A stretch of 18,012 bases of DNA. Origin: Clostridiaceae bacterium (GTDB lineage: Bacteria > Bacillota > Clostridia > Oscillospirales > Acutalibacteraceae). The notes under the pieces are model-generated. The model did no database searches and was not told where the DNA came from. It saw nothing but the letters and a program-made list of their open reading frames with translations. How positions within the stretch are numbered: the first letter of the stretch is position 1; each line of letters begins with the position of its first letter. A program made the translations under genes and the position numbers. Below are positions 6,860 through 14,791 of the stretch, one piece after another. The stretch spans positions 1-18,012 of the forward strand of contig CAJGCQ010000011.1 in assembly GCA_904501875.1 (NCBI GenBank), read 5' to 3'.

Positions 6860-9800
6860 GTGTATAAGAGCATTTCCCCAAACCTTAACTTTGTTGAAGA
6901 GGAAAAAAAGGTAGAAAAATTTTGGGAAGAGGAAAAAATATTTGAGAAGAGCATAGACTCCCGTGCCAATGGCAAGCCATATGTATTTTACGACGGCCCC
7001 CCGACCGCCAACGGCAAGCCACATATCGGCCATGTTCTTACCCGTGTTATTAAAGATATGATTCCCCGTTACCGCACAATGAAAGGCTGTATGGTACCGC
7101 GAAAGGCAGGCTGGGATACCCATGGTCTTCCCGTTGAGCTTGAGGTTGAAAAAATGCTTGGTCTTGACGGCAAGGAGCAGATTGAGGGGTACGGCTTAGA
7201 GCCCTTTATAGAGCATTGTAAGGAAAGCGTTTGGAAATATAAGGGTATGTGGGAGGACTTCTCCAAAACTGTAGGCTTCTGGGCGGATATGGACGACCCC
7301 TATGTTACCTATGACAATAATTTTATAGAGTCCGAATGGTGGGCGCTTAAACAGATTTACGAAAAGGGTCTGCTCTACAAGGGCTTTAAGATTGTCCCCT
7401 ACTGTCCCCGTTGCGGAACCCCCCTCTCCTCTCACGAGGTTGCACAAGGCTACAAGAATGTTAAAGAGAGAAGTGCGGTTGTGCGCTTTAAGGTTGTTGG
7501 TGAGGACGCTTATTTCCTTGCATGGACCACTACACCTTGGACGCTTCCCTCCAATGTTGCCCTCTGCGTAAACCCCGACGATACTTATTGCAAGGTAAAG
7601 GCGGCGGACGGCAATACCTATTATATGGCAAAGGAGCTGCTCGATAAGGTTTTAGGTAAGCTTTCTACGGAAGAAACCCCCGCTTACGAAATTTTAGAGG
7701 AATATAAGGGCTGTGAGCTCGAATATAAAGAATATGAGCCCTTGTTCGACTGTGCGAAGCCCGTTTGCGAAAAGCAGAATAAGAAAGCCTTCTATATTAC
7801 CTGCGACAACTATGTTACCATGAGTGACGGTACAGGTATTGTTCATATCGCCCCCGCCTTTGGTGAGGACGATGCTAAGGTCGGAAGACGCTATGACCTG
7901 CCCTTTGTTCAGTTTGTTGACGGCAAGGGCGAAATGACCGAGGAAACACCCTATGCAGGTCTTTTTGTCAAGGATGCCGACCCCAAGGTTTTAAGCGATT
8001 TAGACGCTAAGGGGCTTCTTTTCGATGCGCCGAAATTTGAGCACGATTATCCCTACTGCTGGCGCTGTGATACTCCCCTTATCTACTATGCCCGTGAATC
8101 CTGGTTCATAAAAATGACCGATGTTAAGGATGACCTTATCCGCAACAACAACACCATTAACTGGATTCCCGAAAGCATTGGCAAGGGCCGTTTCGGCGAC
8201 TGGCTTAACAATGTTCAGGACTGGGGTATCTCCCGCAACAGATATTGGGGCACACCTCTTAATATCTGGCAGTGCGAGTGCGGTCATATGCATTCTATAG
8301 GCAGTATTGAAGAATTAAAGAATATGTCGGACAACTGCCCCGACGATATCGAGCTTCACCGCCCGTATATTGATGCGGTAACCATAAAATGCCCCCATTG
8401 TGGCAAGGAAATGCACCGTGTACCCGAGGTTATCGACTGCTGGTTTGACTCAGGCTCAATGCCCTTTGCACAGCATCACTATCCCTTTGAAAATAAGGAG
8501 CTTTTCGAGTCCCAGTTCCCCGCCCACTTTATTTCCGAGGCGGTGGACCAGACAAGGGGCTGGTTCTACTCCCTGCTCGCAATTTCCACCCTTATTTTCG
8601 ATAAGGCTCCCTTTAAAAATGTTATCGTTTTAGGCCATGTTCAGGACGAAAACGGTCAAAAAATGAGTAAATCAAAGGGCAATGCGGTTGACCCGTTTGA
8701 CGCACTTGAAAAATTCGGTGCAGACGCAATCCGTTGGTATTTCTACACCAATTCCGCCCCCTGGCTGCCCAACCGTTTCCACGATAGGGCGGTTACAGAG
8801 GGTCAGCGCAAGTTTATGGGCACCCTTTGGAACACTTATGCGTTTTATGTTCTCTACGCCAATATTGACGAGTTCGACCCGACAAAGCACAGCCTTAATG
8901 ACTGCAAGCTTACCGTAATGGATAAATGGCTTTTATCAAAGCTTAACTCTATGGTTAAGGCGGTTGATGACAATTTGGCTGATTACCGCATACCCGAAGC
9001 GGCAAGAGCGCTTCAGGAATTTGTGGACGATATGAGTAACTGGTATGTCCGCCGAGGCCGCGAGCGTTACTGGGTACAGGGTCTGCCCGAGGATAAGATT
9101 GCGGCATATATGACCCTTTACACCGCACTTGTCACCACCGCAAAGGCGGCGGCACCGATGATTCCCTTTATGACCGAGAGCATTTACCAAAACCTTGTAA
9201 GAACTCTTGACAAAACCGCTCCCGAGAGCGTACATCTCTGCGACTTCCCCACTATAGACGAGGCAGCGATCAACAAAGAGCTTGAAAGCAGCATGGATAA
9301 GGTTCTTGAAATTGTAGTATTAGGCAGAGCCGCAAGAAACGGTTCGGCGCTTAAAAACCGCCAACCGTTAGCTGCAATGTATGTAAAGCTTGAGGGCGAC
9401 TTAGACAGCTTTTATACCGATATTATCCGTGACGAGCTTAACATAAAGAATGTAAGCTTTACCGACAGTGTGGACAGCTTCGTAACCTATCAGTTCAAAC
9501 CCCAGCTTAAAACGGTAGGTCCTAAGTTCGGCAAGCAGTTAAACGAAATCAGGACTGCCCTTTCCGAAATTGACGGTGCTAACGCTAAAAAACAGCTTGA
9601 TAATGACGGTTATATCGAATTAGACCTGCCGTCAGGTAATGTAAAGCTTGAGACCGAGGATTTGCTGATTGAGGCCAAGCAAAAGGGTGGCTTCTATTCG
9701 GTCAGCGACAGAGGAATCACCGTTACAATCGATACCACCCTTACAGAAGAACTTATTGAGGAAGGCTTTGTCAGGGAGCTTATCAGCAAGATTCAGACCA

Positions 9801-10009
9801 TGCGTAAAGAGGCGGGCTTTAACGTAACCGACCATATCTGTGTCACAATAGAGGGCAGCGATAAGATTACGGAAACCGCCCTTAAAAAGCAGGAGGACAT
9901 TAAGGGTGACACCCTTGCAGATTCCCTTACTGCTGAGAGCCCCGTTGGCTTTACTAAGGAATGGGATATTAACGGCGAGGCAGTCACAATAGGTGTTAAA
10001 AAAATCTAA
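6860..10009 (+). CDS. ileS: Isoleucyl-tRNA synthetase, long IleS2-like type
   Basis: Class I synthetase that charges tRNA-Ile and hydrolyses mischarged Val-tRNA. From the GTG at 6860 it is 1049 aa. The start is chosen because AAAGGAG precedes it and MYKSISPNLNF matches family N-termini; the TTG at 6839 lies in the terminator T-run and has no ribosome site. Motifs: HIGH in GKPHIGHV (55-58), the editing-domain WTTTPWTLPSN and GTGIVHIAPAFGEDDA, a Cys pair in YCPRCGTPLSSHE, a later CxxC in IKCPHCGKE, and KMSKS at 601-605 (KMSKSKGN). The length, GWDTHGLPVE and KMSKSKGN point to the eukaryote-like IleS2 branch, and the C-terminus lacks the zinc cysteines of IleS1. Expression is controlled by the T-box upstream. 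No second ileS is visible in the window. Confidence 0.97.
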   Translation: MYKSISPNLNFVEEEKKVEKFWEEEKIFEKSIDSRANGKPYVFYDGPPTANGKPHIGHVLTRVIKDMIPRYRTMKGCMVPRKAGWDTHGLPVELEVEKMLGLDGKEQIEGYGLEPFIEHCKESVWKYKGMWEDFSKTVGFWADMDDPYVTYDNNFIESEWWALKQIYEKGLLYKGFKIVPYCPRCGTPLSSHEVAQGYKNVKERSAVVRFKVVGEDAYFLAWTTTPWTLPSNVALCVNPDDTYCKVKAADGNTYYMAKELLDKVLGKLSTEETPAYEILEEYKGCELEYKEYEPLFDCAKPVCEKQNKKAFYITCDNYVTMSDGTGIVHIAPAFGEDDAKVGRRYDLPFVQFVDGKGEMTEETPYAGLFVKDADPKVLSDLDAKGLLFDAPKFEHDYPYCWRCDTPLIYYARESWFIKMTDVKDDLIRNNNTINWIPESIGKGRFGDWLNNVQDWGISRNRYWGTPLNIWQCECGHMHSIGSIEELKNMSDNCPDDIELHRPYIDAVTIKCPHCGKEMHRVPEVIDCWFDSGSMPFAQHHYPFENKELFESQFPAHFISEAVDQTRGWFYSLLAISTLIFDKAPFKNVIVLGHVQDENGQKMSKSKGNAVDPFDALEKFGADAIRWYFYTNSAPWLPNRFHDRAVTEGQRKFMGTLWNTYAFYVLYANIDEFDPTKHSLNDCKLTVMDKWLLSKLNSMVKAVDDNLADYRIPEAARALQEFVDDMSNWYVRRGRERYWVQGLPEDKIAAYMTLYTALVTTAKAAAPMIPFMTESIYQNLVRTLDKTAPESVHLCDFPTIDEAAINKELESSMDKVLEIVVLGRAARNGSALKNRQPLAAMYVKLEGDLDSFYTDIIRDELNIKNVSFTDSVDSFVTYQFKPQLKTVGPKFGKQLNEIRTALSEIDGANAKKQLDNDGYIELDLPSGNVKLETEDLLIEAKQKGGFYSVSDRGITVTIDTTLTEELIEEGFVRELISKIQTMRKEAGFNVTDHICVTIEGSDKITETALKKQEDIKGDTLADSLTAESPVGFTKEWDINGEAVTIGVKKI

Positions 10010-10030
10010 AGCCGAAAGGAGCGCTGTAAA

Positions 10031-10369
10031 TTGGCTGATAATAATGAAGAATTTGTGTTTGAGGATATAAGCTCTTCCACGGTTCCAAAATCCAAAAGCA
10101 GCTTAAAGGCGGTGACCGATAATTACGGCAACAAAGTTTTTAAAAATCTTGATAAAATAATCAAGGCAATCTCATTTATAGTGGCTATTGGAATACTTCT
10201 GATTTTTGCGGTGGTTGCTGTAGTGCTTATTATGCTTGACAATATTTTTGCGGTCGTTTCGGTTGCGGTCTTCATCGTAGGAATTATTTTAGCTCTTATT
10301 TCACTCTTCTTAATATACGCTATAGGCCATCTTATTTCACAGAACAACGAAATTATGAAACATCTATAA
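10031..10369 (+). CDS. Small hypothetical membrane protein, two TM helices
   Basis: A 112-aa protein I do not recognise. Residues 1-45 are polar and cytoplasmic in character (acidic start, then Lys/Ser-rich). Two hydrophobic helices follow, about residues 46-68 and 73-98, and the tail ends QNNEIMKHL. There are no cysteines, catalytic motifs or signal peptide. The start is TTG with AAAGGAG about 9 nt upstream; it begins 21 nt after the ileS stop, so it is very likely cotranscribed with ileS and therefore under T-box control. It ends just before a strong terminator. A link to translation is not implied by the sequence. It may simply be a lineage-specific membrane protein. Confidence 0.75.
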   Translation: MADNNEEFVFEDISSSTVPKSKSSLKAVTDNYGNKVFKNLDKIIKAISFIVAIGILLIFAVVAVVLIMLDNIFAVVSVAVFIVGIILALISLFLIYAIGHLISQNNEIMKHL

Positions 10370-10375
10370 ACCTTA

Positions 10376-10411
10376 AAAATCGCACTTAGGAATATTCCTT
10401 AGTGCGATTTT
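10376..10411. terminator. Strong bidirectional terminator between convergent genes
   Basis: Arms of 18 nt (AAAATCGCACTTAGGAAT and its inverse copy) pair with a single mismatch; T-runs follow in both directions (GATTTTATTTTT on plus, the A-run reading as T on minus). It serves the ileS transcript and the minus-strand ftsK operon, and slightly overlaps the stop of the minus-strand gene. Confidence 0.92.
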
Positions 10412-11312
10412 ATTTTTCCGTTTCGGTCCTTATTTTGCCGTTCTCAACATAAAAGGTTATATCGCCGCCGGTATCGGTTCTTAAAATCCGGGTGCCCTGT
10501 TCTTTAAGTGCATCAATGACCGACTCACTCGGGTGGGAATAGATATTGTTCTCTCCCACCGATATTGCGGCATAATCGGGAGTGGCTTTATCCAAAAACT
10601 CCTTGGAGCTTGAAGTTGCACTACCGTGATGACCCGCTTTTAAAACATCGCAATCTATATTAAGTCCGTCCTCGATAAGTGCCTTTTCGGTCTTAGCTTC
10701 CGCATCACCCGTAAAGAGAAATTTTATCCCGTCAAGCTCCGCCATAACTATAACAGACTTATTATTATCTTCCAACATATCGTCATAATATGCAAGCACC
10801 GTGACGGTAAACTTCCCTATTTTAAAGTTCATTCCCTGAAGGGCGGTATAGGCGTTGCCGCCCTTTGCCGTAACGATTTGTTTTGCGGTTTTAACAAGAG
10901 ATGTTGCCTCTGCATCATAATCAAGCTCGGGTATTATAAGATTGTCTATTGTTCTACGCCTTGCAAGCTCAGGCAAAGCCCCTGCGTGGTCAGTGTGAAG
11001 ATGGGTGACTATTAGGGCATCTATTCTGCTTATGTGTGCCGAATTAAGGTCTTCTAAGACATTTTCTGCGCTGTCCTCGGTGCCAACATCGATAACTGCG
11101 GAATAGCCGCCAGAGTAAATCAAAATACTATCCGCCTGACCCACATCTGTGATTTTCACAAAATTCACCGAGGTATCAAAGGACTCAGAAGGGTTAAATA
11201 CCTTCTGTAGCTCTTCGCCGAAAACACCCCGTGAGAAGGCAATTATAAAAACTGCGGCGGCAATTAAGGTTGCCGCCACTGTATACTTAAGTGTTTTTTC
11301 CTTATTCTTCAT
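10410..11312 (-). CDS. ComEC/Rec2-type metallo-beta-lactamase fold hydrolase, membrane-anchored
   Basis: A 300-aa protein with one N-terminal hydrophobic segment (about residues 8-28, signal anchor or lipidless signal peptide), then a metallo-beta-lactamase domain like the C-terminal domain of the DNA-uptake protein ComEC. Motifs: DVGQADSILI (56-65; DVGQGDA is usual), THLHTDHAG (103-111, metal ligands), TGDAE with Asp203, KAGHHGS (226-231) and a final His260 in YSHPSE. The catalytic set looks complete, so a nuclease or phosphodiesterase is plausible; the substrate is unknown. It lacks the ComEC membrane channel. I start it at the ATG (11312), which overlaps the ftsK stop by 11 nt and has GGGAG upstream; a GTG at 11339 would extend it by nine residues. 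It is last in the tepA-like/ftsK operon. Confidence 0.88.
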   Translation of the reverse strand: MKNKEKTLKYTVAATLIAAAVFIIAFSRGVFGEELQKVFNPSESFDTSVNFVKITDVGQADSILIYSGGYSAVIDVGTEDSAENVLEDLNSAHISRIDALIVTHLHTDHAGALPELARRRTIDNLIIPELDYDAEATSLVKTAKQIVTAKGGNAYTALQGMNFKIGKFTVTVLAYYDDMLEDNNKSVIVMAELDGIKFLFTGDAEAKTEKALIEDGLNIDCDVLKAGHHGSATSSSKEFLDKATPDYAAISVGENNIYSHPSESVIDALKEQGTRILRTDTGGDITFYVENGKIRTETEK

Positions 11313-13767
11313 CTGCCGAATCGGCTCCCGCCGCCTCACGTTCCATAAGCTGGTCCATTGTGATAAGCACCTTGCGGGGCTTTGAACCCTCGTAGGGGCC
11401 TACCACCCCTCGTTGCTCCATTTCGTCCACAATTCTTGCGGCTCTGGCATATCCGAGCTTTAGTCTGCGCTGTAAAAGCGAGGTGGAGGCCTGACCGTTT
11501 TCCACAACCACCCTTATAGCGTCACTTAGCATCGGGTCTTCATCGGGTCCGTCTTCCTTAAGCCCTGTCTTCTGCTTTTTCTCCACTGCCGCCTGGCGTT
11601 CAATTTCCACCATAACATCATCATCATAATCGGCAGAATAGTCACCCTTTATGTACTCCACAACCGCCTCAACCTCGTCGTCGCTTACAAAGCAACCCTG
11701 AATGCGGTTGGGCTTGTTTGAGCCTACAGGGCTAAAGAGCATATCGCCTCGGCCTAACAGCTTCTCTGCTCCTGAGGAGTCCAAGATAGTTCGGCTGTCT
11801 ATCTGGGAGGATACCGCAAAGGCAATTCTTGTGGGGATATTCGCCTTGATAACACCCGTTACAACATCAACAGAGGGGCGCTGGGTTGCGATTATAAGGT
11901 GCATACCCGCCGCTCTCGCCTTTGCCGCAATACGGTTAATCGAATCCTCAACCTCGTTAGGTGCGGTCATCATAAGATCAGCAAGCTCGTCAATAATTAT
12001 GACGATGTGGGGCATTTTCTGCACCTCAGGGTCGCCTAACTGCTCAACAAAGCGGTTATAACCTGCAAGGTCACGCACTCCCCGATCGGCAAACATTTTA
12101 TAACGCTTTTCCATCTCGCTTACCGCCCAGCCAAGTGCACCCGAAGCCTTTCTCGGGTCGGTTACAACGGGAACCAGCAGGTGGGGAATGCCGTTATAAA
12201 TGCCAAGCTCCACAACCTTAGGGTCAATCATTAAAAGCTTTACCTCGTCGGGTGTCGCCTTGTAAAGAATACTTACTATTATGGAGTTTATACATACCGA
12301 TTTACCTGAACCGGTAGCACCGGCTATCAGTCCATGGGGCATTTTTGCAATATCGGTAACAACGGCGTTGCCGCCTATATCCCGTCCCAATGCCACGGTA
12401 AGCTTACTCTTTGCCGAGGTAAAGGCGGGAGAATCCAGTATCCCTCTAACTCCCACTACCGCACTTGCCTTATTAGGTACCTCTATTCCCACCGCCGCTT
12501 TATTGGGTATGGGCGCTTCTATACGCACTCCGGCGGTAGCAAGATTAAGCGCTATATCGTCCGCAAGGTTTGTTATCTTGCTTATCTTTACACCCGCACT
12601 GGGCTGAAGCTCATAACGGGTAACAGTGGGACCCTTGCTTACTTCAACAACCCTTGTTTCCACACCGAAGCTCCTTAGTGTTTCAACCAATCGGTTAGCG
12701 GTGTTGTCAAGCTCGGCGGAAAGGAAGGCGGCGTTCTGCGCCTTCGTCTCCTTTAAAAGGGTAAGGGGCGGGAATCTATAGCTTTCCTCGGCCTCGGTAT
12801 TTTCCTTTTCGAGGTGCTCGGTGAATTTATCTGTTTCCGCCTTAAAGTCTATCTTTTCTGCCTCGCTGTTTTGAGCCTCGGCTTTAGCCGCATTAAGAGC
12901 GGCGTCAATATTTTTACTTTCCTCTGTCTCCTCGCTGTACGGTTTTGTGCCCCTCTCGGGGATTTCTGCGGGAACTTCATTGTCATAATAAGCCGAAACA
13001 ACCTTGCGTTGCTTTTCGCCTAGGGATTCCTTTTTAACATGGCGTTTTTCGGGAATATCGTCAACGGGAATATCCACATTAAAGCCCTTTAGCACCTTTA
13101 ACTGCTTATCGCTTTTTTCCTCTGCTTCCCGTTCAAGACGGTTTTGATACGCCGTCCCCGCCTGCTCAGAAATTGATTTGACCGGCTTTGCCATTGTTTT
13201 AAAGAGAGAAATAAGTGTTGTACCCGTTATAATCATAATAAAAACGAAGACAAGCAGAATAACCGTTATTGCCGCTCCCGTTTTACCGAAAGCAAGGTGC
13301 AGCGGCTGGCCTATAAGCGCACCCAAAAATCCTCCGCTTTTGAGGCTTATTCCCGTGCTATAGGCATTAACAAGGTGCTCCCAGAAGGTGAGCGCCTCGT
13401 TATGCTTTACAAAAATATCCACCGCTGCGCCGATGAGTACCACCAACACGCCCGACTCAATTATTTTGGCGTTAATAGAGCCGCCCACCTTATCCATAGC
13501 AAAAAGCACTGCGACAAAGCCCAGTAAAAACGGATAAAAATACGCAGTTACGCCGAAAATGCCGAAAATAGCATTATGTATCGCAAGCCAGACATTCTGC
13601 CCCTTTATAAAGACAACGCAAAGAAGAAAAACCGCCACGGCAAACCATATCACCGAGAGCAGTTGCCTCTTCCCTGCCGCCGTCTCCTGCCGTTTTTCAT
13701 TATTTTGAATTTTAGTTGCAGTCGCACTGCTGCGGGTTTTGCCGCCCTTTTTTTTAGCCGCTGCCAT
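11302..13767 (-). CDS. ftsK: DNA translocase FtsK/SpoIIIE
   Basis: Membrane-anchored, ATP-driven DNA pump that moves chromosomal DNA through the division or sporulation septum. 821 aa, typical of Gram-positive SpoIIIE/FtsK. A basic, Lys-rich tip (1-33) precedes about four transmembrane helices (near 36-55, 66-92, 104-120, 163-190). A charged linker follows to about 335. The motor has Walker A GATGSGKSV (483-491), Walker B HIVIIIDELADL (587-598) and the IATQRPSVDVVTG segment (626-638). The C-terminal winged-helix gamma domain (about 745-803, with STSLLQRRLKLGYARAARIV) reads polar guide sequences. The start is ATG with AAGGAG upstream. It lies 39 nt after the ClpP/TepA-like gene and overlaps the metallo-hydrolase gene by 11 nt. 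Whether the cell sporulates cannot be judged from this gene. Confidence 0.97.
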   Translation of the reverse strand: MAAAKKKGGKTRSSATATKIQNNEKRQETAAGKRQLLSVIWFAVAVFLLCVVFIKGQNVWLAIHNAIFGIFGVTAYFYPFLLGFVAVLFAMDKVGGSINAKIIESGVLVVLIGAAVDIFVKHNEALTFWEHLVNAYSTGISLKSGGFLGALIGQPLHLAFGKTGAAITVILLVFVFIMIITGTTLISLFKTMAKPVKSISEQAGTAYQNRLEREAEEKSDKQLKVLKGFNVDIPVDDIPEKRHVKKESLGEKQRKVVSAYYDNEVPAEIPERGTKPYSEETEESKNIDAALNAAKAEAQNSEAEKIDFKAETDKFTEHLEKENTEAEESYRFPPLTLLKETKAQNAAFLSAELDNTANRLVETLRSFGVETRVVEVSKGPTVTRYELQPSAGVKISKITNLADDIALNLATAGVRIEAPIPNKAAVGIEVPNKASAVVGVRGILDSPAFTSAKSKLTVALGRDIGGNAVVTDIAKMPHGLIAGATGSGKSVCINSIIVSILYKATPDEVKLLMIDPKVVELGIYNGIPHLLVPVVTDPRKASGALGWAVSEMEKRYKMFADRGVRDLAGYNRFVEQLGDPEVQKMPHIVIIIDELADLMMTAPNEVEDSINRIAAKARAAGMHLIIATQRPSVDVVTGVIKANIPTRIAFAVSSQIDSRTILDSSGAEKLLGRGDMLFSPVGSNKPNRIQGCFVSDDEVEAVVEYIKGDYSADYDDDVMVEIERQAAVEKKQKTGLKEDGPDEDPMLSDAIRVVVENGQASTSLLQRRLKLGYARAARIVDEMEQRGVVGPYEGSKPRKVLITMDQLMEREAAGADSADEE

Positions 13768-13788
13768 ACCTTTTATACTCCTTATGTA

Positions 13789-13804
13789 GGTCGGTTGCCC
13801 GACC
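13789..13804 (-). other. Short hairpin in the tepA-ftsK gap
   Basis: GGTCGG and CCGACC (6 bp, TTGC loop on plus strand) sit in the 39-nt gap ahead of the ftsK ribosome binding site. No T-run follows, so it is not a terminator; it could be an RNA processing or stability element. Confidence 0.35.
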
Positions 13805-13806
13805 GA

Positions 13807-14499
13807 TTATTGATTCTCTATAAGCCCGTAAAGACCATCCAAAACAACCGATAGTGTGCCAATTTCGTCAATAAGTCCCTCGCTTACCGCCTGGCCCCCC
13901 GTAAGCACAGAGCCTACATCGGTGACCATTTCCCCCGTGTTCATCATAAGCTCGGTAAAGCGTTCGGGGGTGATTTTAGAGTTTCTTGCCACAAAATCGG
14001 TTATCCTTAATTGCATACGGGCAAAATGATTCATCATCTGCGGTACGCCTATAACCAGTCCCGTGGTCCTTACAGGGTGCACCGTCATTGTAGCGGACGG
14101 CGCAATATACGACCTCTTTGCCGAGACCGCTAAAGGCACTCCGATAGAATGTCCCCCGCCCAACACAAAGGAAACCGTAGGCTTTTTCATGCCCGAGATA
14201 AGCTCAGCTATCGCAAGCCCTGCTTCAACATCACCGCCCACAGTGTTAAGCACCACGAGCAGACCCTCAATTTCTCTGCTTTCCTCGACCGCTACAAGCT
14301 GGGGAATTATATGCTCGTACTTTGTGGTTTTTGTCTGCTCAGGCAGGACATTATGCCCCTCAATTTCGCCAATAACGGTAAGACAATATATCTTATGCTT
14401 TCCGTCAGGGGAAACCGAGCCCAACTCCTTTATCTCCTCAAGCTGAGCCGAGCGGGCGTCTTCCCCGTTTTTCTGATTCTCGCTGTTTTTATTACTCAT
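13807..14499 (-). CDS. tepA: ClpP-family serine protease, TepA-like
   Basis: A 230-aa protein of the Clp protease fold (crotonase/ClpP superfamily), closer to Bacillus TepA/YmfB than to ClpP itself. A polar, Asn/Glu-rich N-terminus (1-30) precedes the core. NTVGGDVEAGLAIAELI (85-101) is the ClpP-like strand and helix, GGGHSIG holds the likely nucleophile Ser118, and TMTVHPVR holds the likely base His141. I did not assign the third catalytic residue. The start at 14499 has GGAGG upstream; the upstream ATG at 14547 lies at the edge of the -10 box and would precede the predicted transcript start, so it is excluded. In Bacillus subtilis tepA is also next to spoIIIE, so this is a conserved pairing. 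TepA has been linked to protein export and spore proteins; the function here is inferred. Confidence 0.88.
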   Translation of the reverse strand: MSNKNSENQKNGEDARSAQLEEIKELGSVSPDGKHKIYCLTVIGEIEGHNVLPEQTKTTKYEHIIPQLVAVEESREIEGLLVVLNTVGGDVEAGLAIAELISGMKKPTVSFVLGGGHSIGVPLAVSAKRSYIAPSATMTVHPVRTTGLVIGVPQMMNHFARMQLRITDFVARNSKITPERFTELMMNTGEMVTDVGSVLTGGQAVSEGLIDEIGTLSVVLDGLYGLIENQ

Positions 14500-14547
14500 T
14501 GCTTTCCCTCCACAGTTATTATGGAGAAAAAAGCTTAAACAATTCAT

Positions 14548-14576
14548 ATTATACCTTTTTTTAGATAAATTTTCAA
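14548..14576 (-). promoter_or_regulatory. SigA-type promoter of the tepA-ftsK-hydrolase operon
   Basis: Minus strand: -35 TTGAAA (14576-14571), 17 nt spacer, -10 TATAAT (14553-14548). Predicted start near 14541 gives a leader of about 40 nt before the ATG at 14499. No other clear promoter precedes ftsK, so the three genes probably share it. Confidence 0.8.
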
Positions 14577-14682
14577 GTCTTTAAAGGTTATTTATTAATT
14601 ATCTATATTTTAGGTTGAATGATTCGGTGTTTTTGCACTTAATAATATAACAAAAAATTGTTCACAGTTTATTAAGAAAGTG

Positions 14683-14711
14683 TTGCATTTTATCCCGACA
14701 TATAGTATCAT
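14683..14711 (+). promoter_or_regulatory. Promoter of the E2-like gene
   Basis: -35 TTGCAT (14683-14688), 17 nt spacer, -10 TATCAT (14706-14711). The rest of the 14577-14791 divergent region is AT-rich with no gene; a weak CCCCT/AGGGG stem (14731-14735, 14744-14748) lies in the 5' leader before the ACGGAG ribosome site. Confidence 0.65.
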
Positions 14712-14791
14712 TTTATTGGTGGATTTATTCCCCCTGTGCCGCAAGGGGTAGATAAAAGCTTATACATACGGCGGCAGAACGGAGATTTTTA

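Noticed and set aside
12281..12678. Two overlapping plus-strand frames of over 100 codons
   Set aside because: They lie antisense to the conserved motor domain of ftsK and show no family features.
14063..14538. Two plus-strand frames of 127-129 codons
   Set aside because: Antisense to the ClpP/TepA-like gene, which has a promoter, ribosome site and catalytic residues.
14501..14547. Earlier ATG giving a 16-residue longer ClpP-like protein
   Set aside because: The codon lies at the edge of the TATAAT box, upstream of the predicted transcript start, and the extension looks non-coding.
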